From: Streptomyces viridiviolaceus
GTDB lineage: Bacteria; Actinomycetota; Actinomycetes; Streptomycetales; Streptomycetaceae
Assembly: GCF_014650995.1 (NCBI RefSeq)
Contig: NZ_BMWA01000019.1
Span: 1-43,701, forward strand
Reading direction: 5' to 3'
DNA length: 43,701 bases
The position numbers and the translations under genes are program-made. The notes beneath the pieces were generated by a model. The model worked only from the letters and a program-made list of their open reading frames with translations. It searched no databases and had not been told where the DNA came from. This document shows positions 22,363 through 32,657 of the stretch, in pieces; position 1 is the first letter of the stretch; each line of letters begins with the position of its first letter.

Positions 22363-23795
22363 TGCGGGCCTCCTGGAGGGTTCTGGCGGTCCTGGGGATC
22401 CTGCCGGTCTTCGGTGTCCTGGGCGGTCGGGTCATCTTGGCCATGGCGGCCGTCCTGGCCGTCACGGTCCTCTTGAGCGTCACCGCCGTCCTGGCCGTCA
22501 CGGTCCTCTTGAGCGTCACGGCCGTCCTGGCCGTCGCGGCTCTCTCGGCCCTGTTGTCCGCCACGGGCTTCGGGCTGCGCCTCGTCCGCCCGGCGCGGTT
22601 CCGGCTCGCGCTGTGTCTCGGCTGCGGGCTCGTCGAAGGCAGGGCGGGCGTGGTGCCACGGGGCGTCCGGGCTGCGGGGCGCGGTGGGTGCGGGCTTCGG
22701 CGCCTTGGGAGCTGCCGGGCTCACGTCCGTCTCTCCCCCGTCACCGGACGGCCCCTCGTCGGAGGCGGTCCGCCGGCTCACGGAGTTCTCCGCAGCACTC
22801 CGGGCACCGGCGGCCCCGCCGGATCCGGCCCGTTGTGAGGCCGAGCCCTCGGCGGCGCTCCGGGCGCGGCGAGCAGCCGGGGCGCCCGAGGGGGCGGTGT
22901 CCTGCCCGGTCGGGCCCTGCTCCCCGGTGTCCTGGGCAGCTGCCGCGGCGCCGCCGGTGCGCTGGGACGCCGAGCCCTCGCTCGCACTCCGCGCACGTCG
23001 AGTGGCCGAAGGCGTCGACGACGGCGGCTGGGCGTCCGGCGCCGCCTGGCTGACGGAGCCCTCCGCCGCCGTACGGGAACGACGCGCAGTCGCCGGGGCC
23101 TCGGCGTCCGGCGTGGCCTGGGCGGCCGTGCGCGTGCGGCGGACCGGGCGTTCGCCGGCCGCGCGTGCCGGACGGTCGCCCGCCGCGCGGGCGGCACCCC
23201 GGGCCGGGCGGGCCGGGGCAGGCGGGAGCTGGCCCTTCAGCGGGCCCCATTCGTTGGGGTCGGGCACGCCCGGAGGCAGCATCTGGCGGCGCCGGGGGCC
23301 GCCGTGGTCGGACTCGCCGGGCTCCTTCGCTCCCGGCCAGGCCTTGGCGACGCGGGCCGCGAGGACGAAGTCCTTGCGCAGGGGGTGGCCCTCGAAGCCC
23401 TCCGGCAGGAGCAGGTGGTCCAGCGCCGGATGCCCCTCGAAGACGACCCCGAACATCTCGTGGGTCTCGCGCTCGTGCCAGGCCGCGCCCGCGTACACCG
23501 CGACGGCGGTGGGCAGGACCGGGGACTCGTGCGGGACGGTCGTACGCAGCAGCAACCGGCGTACCGGCGACAGGGCGGCGACGTGCGCCGCGACGCGGAA
23601 ACCCGTCCCCGGTTCGTCGACCGCGCTCAGCCAGTCGAAGTACGTGCAGCCGAGGCGGTCGCGCGCGGTCTCCAGGGCGGAGATCCAGGCCGCCGGCGGT
23701 ACGTCCACGGTCAGGACGTCGTACGACTCCTCGGCCGTGGCGTCCGTACCGAAGAGTTCCTCGGCGTCTGCGGGGAGCCAGCCGACCGCGGTCAT
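22359..23795 (-). CDS. nuoC: NADH-quinone oxidoreductase subunit C-like with long repeat tail
   Basis: 478 aa, more than twice the usual NuoC length. Residues 1-190 form the 30-kDa subunit domain, with the signature WHERETHEMFGVVFEGHP at 106-123 and LLPEGFEGHPLRKDF at 129-143. The last Asp of the common ERExxD is Glu here. Residues 191-478 are a disordered, Ala/Arg/Glu/Gln-rich tail. It has at least four degenerate copies of RRxR(S/T)A(A/S)EGS(A/V)SQ (about 238-250, 266-278, 309-321, 330-342) and near-tandem DGQDGRDAQEDR units at 421-452. It does not contain NuoD sequence. The start overlaps the nuoB stop by four bases. Confidence 0.9.
   Translation of the reverse strand: MTAVGWLPADAEELFGTDATAEESYDVLTVDVPPAAWISALETARDRLGCTYFDWLSAVDEPGTGFRVAAHVAALSPVRRLLLRTTVPHESPVLPTAVAVYAGAAWHERETHEMFGVVFEGHPALDHLLLPEGFEGHPLRKDFVLAARVAKAWPGAKEPGESDHGGPRRRQMLPPGVPDPNEWGPLKGQLPPAPARPARGAARAAGDRPARAAGERPVRRTRTAAQATPDAEAPATARRSRTAAEGSVSQAAPDAQPPSSTPSATRRARSASEGSASQRTGGAAAAAQDTGEQGPTGQDTAPSGAPAARRARSAAEGSASQRAGSGGAAGARSAAENSVSRRTASDEGPSGDGGETDVSPAAPKAPKPAPTAPRSPDAPWHHARPAFDEPAAETQREPEPRRADEAQPEARGGQQGRESRDGQDGRDAQEDRDGQDGGDAQEDRDGQDGRHGQDDPTAQDTEDRQDPQDRQNPPGGPQ
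22449..22535. repeat. 36-bp tandem repeat in the nuoC 3' end
   Basis: Two full copies (22449-22484, 22485-22520) and a 15-bp partial copy of a 36-bp unit, differing at only one position between the full copies. In frame it encodes 12-residue units DGQDG(R/G)DAQEDR of the NuoC tail. Confidence 0.85.
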
Positions 23796-24421
23796 CGGCC
23801 CTCCCCCGGATCGGGCGCACCGGCCGGCGGCTTCACGAGGCCGCTCTGCAGGGCGGCCGCGGACGGCCGGGGCGACGTGCCGTACCTGTCCCCCAGCGAC
23901 TCCCGCGCGATCTTCTCCTGGAGCTTGAGGATGCCCTGGAGCAGCGCCTCGGGGCGCGGCGGGCAGCCGGGGACGTAGACGTCGACGGGGATGATCTGGT
24001 CGACGCCCTTGGTCACGGAGTACGAGTCCCAGTACGGGCCGCCGCAGTTGGAGCAGGCGCCGAAGGAGATGACGTACTTGGGTTCCGGCATCTGCTCGTA
24101 CAGGCGCTTGACGGCCGGTGCCATCTTGTCGGTCACCGTGCCGGACACCACCATCAGGTCGGCCTGGCGCGGTCCCGGTGCGAACGGGATGACGCCGAGG
24201 CGGATGAAGTCGTGGCGGGCCATCGACGCGGCGATGAACTCGATCGCGCAGCAGGCGAGGCCGAAGTTGAAGACCCACAGGGAGTAGCGCCGGCCCCAGT
24301 TCAGGACGACCTTCATCGGCTCGGGGGCCAGACGCGCGAGCGCGCCGAGCCTCCTGGGTTCGGGCAGCGGCACCGGCTCCGGGACGGAGGGAACGGAGGA
24401 GCCGGACGGGTTCACGTCCAT
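23792..24421 (-). CDS. nuoB: NADH-quinone oxidoreductase subunit B-like
   Basis: A 209-aa peripheral subunit carrying the N2 [4Fe-4S] cluster next to the quinone site. Expected ligands are present: Cys57 and Cys58 in FGLACCAIEF, Cys123 in FGACSNCGG and Cys153 in YVPGCPPRPEAL. Cys126 is an extra cysteine within the motif. The C-terminus extends about 35 residues with a Pro-rich end. In complete complexes NuoB packs against NuoD, which is absent from this operon. The ATG at 24421 overlaps nuoA by 10 bases. Confidence 0.95.
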   Translation of the reverse strand: MDVNPSGSSVPSVPEPVPLPEPRRLGALARLAPEPMKVVLNWGRRYSLWVFNFGLACCAIEFIAASMARHDFIRLGVIPFAPGPRQADLMVVSGTVTDKMAPAVKRLYEQMPEPKYVISFGACSNCGGPYWDSYSVTKGVDQIIPVDVYVPGCPPRPEALLQGILKLQEKIARESLGDRYGTSPRPSAAALQSGLVKPPAGAPDPGEGR

Positions 24422-24834
24422 GACAGGACGCCCTTCTTGTATGCGTACAGCAGGCCGACGGCCAGGAAGCCCAGGAAGATGAACATCTCCACGAGGGTCG
24501 TCGCGCCGTAGCCGGGGTCGGCGAAGACCGTCGCCCACGGGAACAGGAAGATGGAGTCGACCGCGAAAATCACGTACAGAAAAGCGTAGACGTAGTAGCG
24601 GACCTGGGTGTGGGCCCAGCCCTCACCGACGGGGTCGACTCCGCACTCGTACGTCAGGAGCTTCTCGGGGGTGGGCACCACCGGCCGCAGCAGACGCCCG
24701 GCCCCGAAGGCGACGGCGACGAAGAGCACGCCGATGACGGCGAGCAGTCCGACGACCGAGTAGGACTGGAAGTAGTCCGCCGCGACGACGGTGGCATCGC
24801 CGGCGGACGCATCGACGACGGTCGGTTCCGGCAT
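24412..24834 (-). CDS. nuoA: NADH-quinone oxidoreductase subunit A-like
   Basis: A 140-aa small membrane subunit with three helices (about residues 22-42, 88-108, 113-133). The family marks are KLLTYECGVDPVGEGWAHTQVRYYVYAFLYVIFAVDSIFLFPWA and the FIFLGFLAVGLLYAYKKGVLSW end. It is the first gene of the operon; the ATG at 24834 has GAGGGAC upstream. The promoter must lie in the 186-bp space shared with the divergent sensor kinase gene. Confidence 0.95.
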   Translation of the reverse strand: MPEPTVVDASAGDATVVAADYFQSYSVVGLLAVIGVLFVAVAFGAGRLLRPVVPTPEKLLTYECGVDPVGEGWAHTQVRYYVYAFLYVIFAVDSIFLFPWATVFADPGYGATTLVEMFIFLGFLAVGLLYAYKKGVLSWT

Positions 24835-25020
24835 GTCCGTCCCTCGCTCCCTGTCCTGAACACTGCTGTTCGACGATGTGTACGCACGGGAGTCTAGGGC
24901 CTCGTAAAGAGACGGTAAGCAGCCCGTCACGGCTTGAGACGCCGGGGTGGGGTTTTCCTCAGGGGATCTGGGCGGTCCGCCTCATGGCGCCGCGCCGCGG
25001 CGCGCGGCACGCTGACCCGT

Positions 25021-26241
25021 ATGACCGAACGCCTCTCGTCACCGACCCGCGCCGGGAGCCCCGGCGAGGCGGACAGCGACCGTCTCCCGCCGGCCCGTTT
25101 CGCCTACGACCGGCACACCTGGAAGGAGATCGCCCATCTGCTGGCGAACCTGCCGATGGCCCTGTTCGGGTTCGTCTATGTCGTGACGATGCTGTTCGCC
25201 GGCCTCGCGCTGACGGTCACGGTCATCGGGTTCCCGCTGCTGGCCGTGGGGCTCGCGGGCGCGCGGCAGGTCGGCAAGCTGGAGCGGGCGCGGGCACGTG
25301 CGCTGCTCGGGGTGCGGGTGGACGAACCGAGCCGGCTGCCGCTGCGCGGCAGGGGCGGGTTCTTCGCCCAGCTGTGGATGGCGCTGAAGGACCCGGTGGG
25401 CTGGCGCACGGTCCTGTACGACCTGATACGGCTGCCCTGGGGCATCCTCACCTTCGTCGTCACGCTGACGTCGCTGTTCGTGCTGTGGCCGGTGCTGCCG
25501 TTCGTCGCGCGGGCGCTGGCCAACGCCGACCGGGCGATGGTGCGGGGGCTGCTCTCGCCCGACGACGAGCTGGAGCGGCGGATCGCCGAGCTGGAGTCGG
25601 ACCGGGGCGTCGTGGTGGACACGGCCGCGGCCGACCTGCGGCGGATCGAGCGCGACCTGCACGACGGGGCGCAGGCCCGCCTGGTCAACCTGGCCATGGG
25701 ACTGGGCCTGGCCAAGGAGAAGCTGCTGGAGGACCCCGACGCGGCGGCGGCGATGGTCGAGGAGGCGCACGGCGAGGTGAAGCTGGCGTTGCAGGAGCTG
25801 CGGGATCTGGCCCGCGGCATCCACCCCGCCGTGCTGACCGACCGCGGCCTGGACGCGGCGCTCTCCTCGGTCGCCTCGCGCTGCACCGTTCCCGTGAAGG
25901 TGACGGTCGACCTGGCGGCGAGGCCGGCGGCGGCCATCGAGGGCATCGCCTACTTCACCGTCTCGGAGCTCCTGCAGAACGTCAGCAAGCACAGCCGGGC
26001 GAAGTCCGCCTCCGTGGAGGTGTGGCGGTCGGCGGACCGGCTGCTCATCCAGGTGTGGGACGACGGCCGCGGGGGCGCGCGCCTCGACGGCGGCACGGGG
26101 ATGAAGGGCCTCGCGGACCGGCTGAACGCCGTCGACGGCCTGTTCGTCGTCGAGTCGCCGGAGGGCGGCCCGACGACGGTCACGGCCGAGCTGCCGTGGC
26201 GCGACCGCACGGCCGCCGACGGCGCCCCGGGCACGAAGTAG
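25021..26241 (+). CDS. Sensor histidine kinase, HisKA_3 type (kinase 1)
   Basis: A 406-aa membrane kinase. Residues 30-175 form the sensor region with paired membrane segments around 44-80 and 133-165 and the LERARARALLGV motif of the putative-sensor family. The dimerisation domain contains the phosphoacceptor His214 in RIERDLHDGAQ. The ATPase domain has SELLQNVSKHSRA (N box) and later GMKGLADRLNA. A CACGCT box lies 7 nt before the ATG with no ribosome site, suggesting a leaderless message. It is divergent from nuoA and almost certainly partners the response regulator at 28250. It shares long identical DNA blocks with kinase 2. Confidence 0.92.
   Translation: MTERLSSPTRAGSPGEADSDRLPPARFAYDRHTWKEIAHLLANLPMALFGFVYVVTMLFAGLALTVTVIGFPLLAVGLAGARQVGKLERARARALLGVRVDEPSRLPLRGRGGFFAQLWMALKDPVGWRTVLYDLIRLPWGILTFVVTLTSLFVLWPVLPFVARALANADRAMVRGLLSPDDELERRIAELESDRGVVVDTAAADLRRIERDLHDGAQARLVNLAMGLGLAKEKLLEDPDAAAAMVEEAHGEVKLALQELRDLARGIHPAVLTDRGLDAALSSVASRCTVPVKVTVDLAARPAAAIEGIAYFTVSELLQNVSKHSRAKSASVEVWRSADRLLIQVWDDGRGGARLDGGTGMKGLADRLNAVDGLFVVESPEGGPTTVTAELPWRDRTAADGAPGTK
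25609..25694 (+). repeat. 86-bp block identical to kinase 2
   Basis: This DNA stretch, encoding VVVDTAAADLRRIERDLHDG and onward to VNLA, is identical to 27240-27325, including third codon positions. A further identical 53-bp block lies at 25807-25859 and 27438-27490. Confidence 0.85.
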
Positions 26242-26486
26242 ACCCACCTCCGGCACCGGAACAGCGACAGGGCGGCCCTCTGCGAGCGGAGGCTGCGCGC
26301 CCGCACCCCTCCGCGCCCGCACCCCGGCGCGCGACCGGGCCCGCCCGCACCGCCGCGCCACGGGTGCCGGGGGTAGGGAAAACCCCCCGTCCCGAACGCC
26401 GACGGGCTCCATGGTCCCGGAGCCCGCGGCCGAGGAGGGTGGAGGTACGACAGCACAGCCGTAGGACGAGGAGAAGGACGGCACCG

Positions 26487-27854
26487 ATGGCCACGGAGTA
26501 CGGACAGGGTTACGGGCTGGACGCTGAGTCCGGCTTTCCCGGGGACGCCGGTGCGCGAGAGCACCGGTTGCCGGCGGGGCTGCGGGCGCCGTTCGAGGCG
26601 CGCAGCTGGCGGGAGTTCGGTTACGTGCTGCTGAGCCTGCCGATCAGCATCGTGCTCTTCACGTACGCCGTCACGATGATGTCGCTGGGAGCGGGCCTGC
26701 TGGTGACGTTCCTGGGCGTTCCCGTGCTGGCTGCGGCGCTCGCCGGCTGCCGGGGGCTGGGGGCGCTGGAGCGGGTGCGGGCGCGTGCGCTGCTGGGGCT
26801 CCAGGTGACCGATCCGGAGCCGCTGCGGATGAAGAAGCAGGGCGTGATGGCCTGGATCGGCGCCGTGCTGAAGAGCGGCACTTCCTGGCGGAGCCTGCTG
26901 TACGCGGTGCTGCAGTTCCCGTGGTCGGTGTTCTCGTTCGTCGTCGCCGTGACCGTCTGGACGACCGGCTGGGCGATGCTGACGTATCCGCTGTGGTTCT
27001 GGGTCTTCCCGGCGTACGCCGGTCAGGACGGGCTCCAGCTGTACGGCGACGAGACGCACCGGATCTACCTGGACAACCCCTTCGAGGTGACCGTGACGGC
27101 GCTGGTCGGGCTGCTGTTCACGCTGGCGACGCCGTGGATCGTCCGGGCCCTGACGATGGTGGACCGGGTGCTGGTGCACGGGCTGCTCGGACCGTCGCCG
27201 CTGGCGACGCGTGTGGTGGAGCTGGAGGAGGACCGGGGGGTCGTGGTGGACACGGCCGCGGCCGACCTGCGGCGGATCGAGCGCGACCTGCACGACGGGG
27301 CGCAGGCCCGCCTGGTCAACCTGGCGATGGATCTGGGGCTGGCGAAGGAGAAGCTGAGGGAGGACCCGCAGTCGGCGGCGCGGATGGTGGACGAGGCGCA
27401 CGGTGAGGTGAAGACGGCACTCCAGGAACTGCGGGACCTGGCCCGCGGCATCCACCCCGCCGTGCTGACCGACCGCGGCCTGGACGCGGCACTGTCGGCG
27501 GTCGCCTCGCGCTGCACCGTGCCGGTGCGCGTGGAGGTGGACCTCGCGGAGCGGCCGGCGCCGGCGATCGAGGGGATCGCCTACTTCACGGTGTCGGAGC
27601 TGCTGCAGAACGTCAGCAAGCACTCGCGGGCCACGTCGGCGACCGTGGAGGTGTGGCGGGCGGAGAACCGGCTGATGCTGCAGGTCGTGGACAACGGTGT
27701 GGGCGGCGCCGACGTGACGGCCGGGTCGGGCCTGGCGGGACTGGCCGACCGGCTCGACGCGGTGGACGGGATCCTCGTGGTGGACTCGCCGGCCGGAGGA
27801 CCCACGCGGGTGACGGCGGAGCTTCCGTGGCGGGAGGACCGCGTGGCGCGGTGA
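26487..27854 (+). CDS. Sensor histidine kinase, HisKA_3 type (kinase 2)
   Basis: A 455-aa paralogue of kinase 1, with a larger sensor region. Membrane segments lie near residues 46-62, 66-88, 137-161 and 200-222. The loop around 175-197 (PAYAGQDGLQLYGDETHRIYL) has no counterpart in kinase 1. His269 in RIERDLHDGAQ is the phosphoacceptor; the ATPase N box is SELLQNVSKHSRA, and GLAGLADRLDA follows. The ATG has a strong GAGGAGAAGGA ribosome site. It sits 245 bp after kinase 1 and ends at a strong hairpin. With one response regulator following, the two kinases may share it. Confidence 0.93.
   Translation: MATEYGQGYGLDAESGFPGDAGAREHRLPAGLRAPFEARSWREFGYVLLSLPISIVLFTYAVTMMSLGAGLLVTFLGVPVLAAALAGCRGLGALERVRARALLGLQVTDPEPLRMKKQGVMAWIGAVLKSGTSWRSLLYAVLQFPWSVFSFVVAVTVWTTGWAMLTYPLWFWVFPAYAGQDGLQLYGDETHRIYLDNPFEVTVTALVGLLFTLATPWIVRALTMVDRVLVHGLLGPSPLATRVVELEEDRGVVVDTAAADLRRIERDLHDGAQARLVNLAMDLGLAKEKLREDPQSAARMVDEAHGEVKTALQELRDLARGIHPAVLTDRGLDAALSAVASRCTVPVRVEVDLAERPAPAIEGIAYFTVSELLQNVSKHSRATSATVEVWRAENRLMLQVVDNGVGGADVTAGSGLAGLADRLDAVDGILVVDSPAGGPTRVTAELPWREDRVAR
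27240..27325 (+). repeat. 86-bp block identical to kinase 1
   Basis: Second copy of the identical block described at 25609-25694. It covers the phosphoacceptor histidine region. Confidence 0.85.
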
Positions 27855-28249
27855 ACCGCCGAGCCGCAGAGCGCGCCGTACCGCCGCGCGAGCGGACACT
27901 CGGCCGCCGGGCCGCCCGCCGAAGGGCGGCCCGGCGGGCCACCGGCGTGAAGCGCGGCCGGACGGGCCGCCGACGCCCGGTCGGCCGCTGGTGACCGGGC
28001 CCTTCTTCCCCCCAGGGCCCGGACACCCCGGACGCTCCGGTCGCCGTGATCGAGAACCGGCCACCGGGCGTCCGAACCCGGACTACGTCCCCCCTCCCCC
28101 GCTCACTTCCCGCTGCTCGAGCCCATCCGGCCTCCGATGCTGGGATGCTGGACTCGTCACACGGACGGTTCGTGGACGCGGCACGGGGCCGCGCGGGCCG
28201 TGGGTGGACGGAGTCTGGCTGTGGGGGGCCGAGAAACGTGGAGGACAGG
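27855..28249. other. Intergenic region before the response regulator
   Basis: 395 bp between kinase 2 and the regulator. It holds the terminator at 27904-27937 and presumably the regulator promoter. An in-frame upstream extension of the regulator (from 28046) exists but has no homology-like character. Confidence 0.5.
27904..27937 (+). terminator. Terminator after kinase 2
   Basis: A perfect 14-bp stem (CCGCCGGGCCGCCC / GGGCGGCCCGGCGG) with loop GCCGAA, 49 bp after the kinase 2 stop. It suggests that the response regulator has its own promoter. Confidence 0.7.
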
Positions 28250-28909
28250 GTGCGGGTGGTCATCGCCGAGGATTCAGTGCTGCTCAGGGAGGGCCTGACC
28301 CGGCTGCTGACCGACCGCGGGCACGAGGTCGTGGCCGGTGTCGGCGACGGCGAGGCGCTGATCAAGACCATCACCGAGCTGGACGCCCAGGGCGAGCTGC
28401 CGGACGTCGTCGTGGCCGACGTACGCATGCCGCCCACGCACACCGACGAGGGGGTGCGGGCCGCGGTGCAGCTCCGCAAGGCGCACCCCGACCTCGGGGT
28501 CCTGGTGCTGTCGCAGTACGTGGAGGAGCGCTACGCCACGGAGCTGCTGGCCGCCTCCAGCCGGGGCGTCGGATACCTGCTCAAGGACCGGGTGGCCGAG
28601 GTGCGGGAGTTCGTGGACGCGGTGGTGCGTGTCGCGCAGGGCGGTACGGCACTCGACCCCGAGGTCGTCGCGCAGCTGCTCGGGCGCAGCCGCAAGCAGG
28701 ACGTGCTGGCGGGGCTCACCCCGCGTGAGCGCGAGGTCCTGGGGCTCATGGCCGAGGGGCGGACGAACTCCGCGATCGCCCGGCAGCTCGTCGTGAGCGA
28801 CGGGGCCGTCGAGAAGCACGTCAGCAACATCTTCCTCAAGCTCGGGCTCTCCCAGAGCGACGGCGATCACCGGCGGGTGCTCGCCGTGCTCACGTACCTC
28901 AACTCCTGA
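28250..28909 (+). CDS. NarL/LuxR-type response regulator
   Basis: A 219-aa two-component regulator. The receiver domain (1-120) has the acidic pair Glu7-Asp8, phosphoacceptor Asp57 in VVVADVRMP, the switch Ser in LVLSQYVEERYA and Lys in GYLLKDRV. The C-terminal LuxR HTH (about 150-215) reads LTPREREVLGLMAEGRTNSAIARQL and DGAVEKHVSNIFLKLGL. The GTG at 28250 has GGAGG 5 nt upstream; a GTG at 28238 would add four residues. It is likely phosphorylated by one or both kinases upstream. Its targets may include the flanking nuo or kor operon, but that is inference from position only. Confidence 0.94.
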   Translation: MRVVIAEDSVLLREGLTRLLTDRGHEVVAGVGDGEALIKTITELDAQGELPDVVVADVRMPPTHTDEGVRAAVQLRKAHPDLGVLVLSQYVEERYATELLAASSRGVGYLLKDRVAEVREFVDAVVRVAQGGTALDPEVVAQLLGRSRKQDVLAGLTPREREVLGLMAEGRTNSAIARQLVVSDGAVEKHVSNIFLKLGLSQSDGDHRRVLAVLTYLNS

Positions 28910-29026
28910 GGCCGTCAGCCGGGGAACTCATCCGAACGAATGACGAACCGAAGGACGAGCCGGGGGCGTCTTCACCAGCGCCGGGGGGCGAGGAAGTCAT
29001 GGCACAGCGGCGCGGTGGGTGACCCC

Positions 29027-29069
29027 GGCGTCGTGTTCATCATGCGAATGTCCACGGGAACACGACGCC
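29027..29069. promoter_or_regulatory. 12-bp inverted repeat upstream of korA
   Basis: GGCGTCGTGTTC and GAACACGACGCC are perfect arms 19 nt apart, ending 78 bp before the korA GTG. It could be an operator, an attenuator-like hairpin or the terminator of the response regulator gene. The 118-bp distance from that gene's stop favours a regulatory role. Confidence 0.55.
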
Positions 29070-29147
29070 CGCGGACGTAGGGTTGATCCTGGGATGGTCC
29101 TTGGGAGACCACTCCCCGGACAGCCGCCTCAAGGGAGGTCCAGTTCA

Positions 29148-32118
<2,971 letters not shown>

Positions 32119-32149
32119 GACCGGCGGTGCGGCAGTTCCGACGGTGACC

Positions 32150-32180
32150 ACGGGGCCCGGGCCGAACGCCCGGGCCCCGT
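32150..32180. terminator. Terminator between korB and hxlR gene
   Basis: A perfect 13-bp stem (ACGGGGCCCGGGC / GCCCGGGCCCCGT) with a 5-nt loop, placed between two convergent stops (32118 and 32182). It probably works in both directions. Confidence 0.85.
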
Positions 32181-32181
32181 C

Positions 32182-32565
32182 CTATGCCTGCCGGGCCTCG
32201 TCGTACGCCAGGCGGGCCTTCTCGACGTCGCCCATCCGGTCCCGGGTCCACTCGGCCAGGGCCCGCACCTGTTGCGCGGCCTCACGGCCGAGGACGGTCA
32301 GGGAGTAGTCGACGCGGGGCGGGATGACCGGCTTGGCGTCGCGGTGGACCAGGCCGTCGCGTTCGAGGGTCTGGAGGGTCTGGGTGAGCATCTTCTCGCT
32401 GACGCCCCGGCCGACCCGGCCGATCGCACGGCGCAGCTCGCTGAACCGGTGAGGGCCGTCGAGGAGCTGGATCAGCACCAGGACGCCCCAGCGACTGGTG
32501 ACGTGTTCGAGGACGAGCCGGTAGGGGCACATGGCCTCACCGGCCCGAGGATCACTTACCGCCAT
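32182..32565 (-). CDS. HxlR-family transcriptional regulator
   Basis: A 127-aa winged-helix regulator. It starts with the family pattern CPYRLVLEHVTSRWGVLVLIQLLDGPHRFSELRRAIGRV, followed by VSEKMLTQTLQTLERDGLVHR and RVDYSLTVLG for the wing. Cys13 near the N-terminus corresponds to the conserved cysteine through which several HxlR proteins (QorR, HypR types) sense oxidants or quinones. It is divergent from a quinone oxidoreductase-like gene, as with QorR and its target in Corynebacterium. The repeat 1 bp upstream of its start is a plausible operator. Confidence 0.9.
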   Translation of the reverse strand: MAVSDPRAGEAMCPYRLVLEHVTSRWGVLVLIQLLDGPHRFSELRRAIGRVGRGVSEKMLTQTLQTLERDGLVHRDAKPVIPPRVDYSLTVLGREAAQQVRALAEWTRDRMGDVEKARLAYDEARQA

Positions 32566-32599
32566 GTGGGTACCTTACTTCAAAGTGGGTACTTTCTTT
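32566..32599. promoter_or_regulatory. Probable HxlR operator
   Basis: Two copies of GTGGGTAC (32566-32573, 32585-32592), 19 bp apart, lie in a 15-bp unit that is 12/15 identical. The second copy overlaps the perfect inverted repeat AAAGT-GGGT-ACTTT (32582-32595). The site abuts the hxlR start and precedes the divergent oxidoreductase. Confidence 0.6.
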
Positions 32600-32657
32600 T
32601 GGTTAGCGCCACTCCTAGGGTTAGTGACATCGCACCCTCACAAGGAGTTCTGAAACC

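Noticed and set aside
22359..23795. Possibility that the nuoC tail is a second gene or a decayed nuoD
   Set aside because: The frame is continuous, there is no internal start with a ribosome site, and no NuoD motif (such as the quinone-site His/Gly patterns) is visible.
28046..28249. Longer N-terminus for the response regulator
   Set aside because: The extra 68 codons have no receiver-domain features, and GTG 28250 has a good ribosome site at the correct receiver start.
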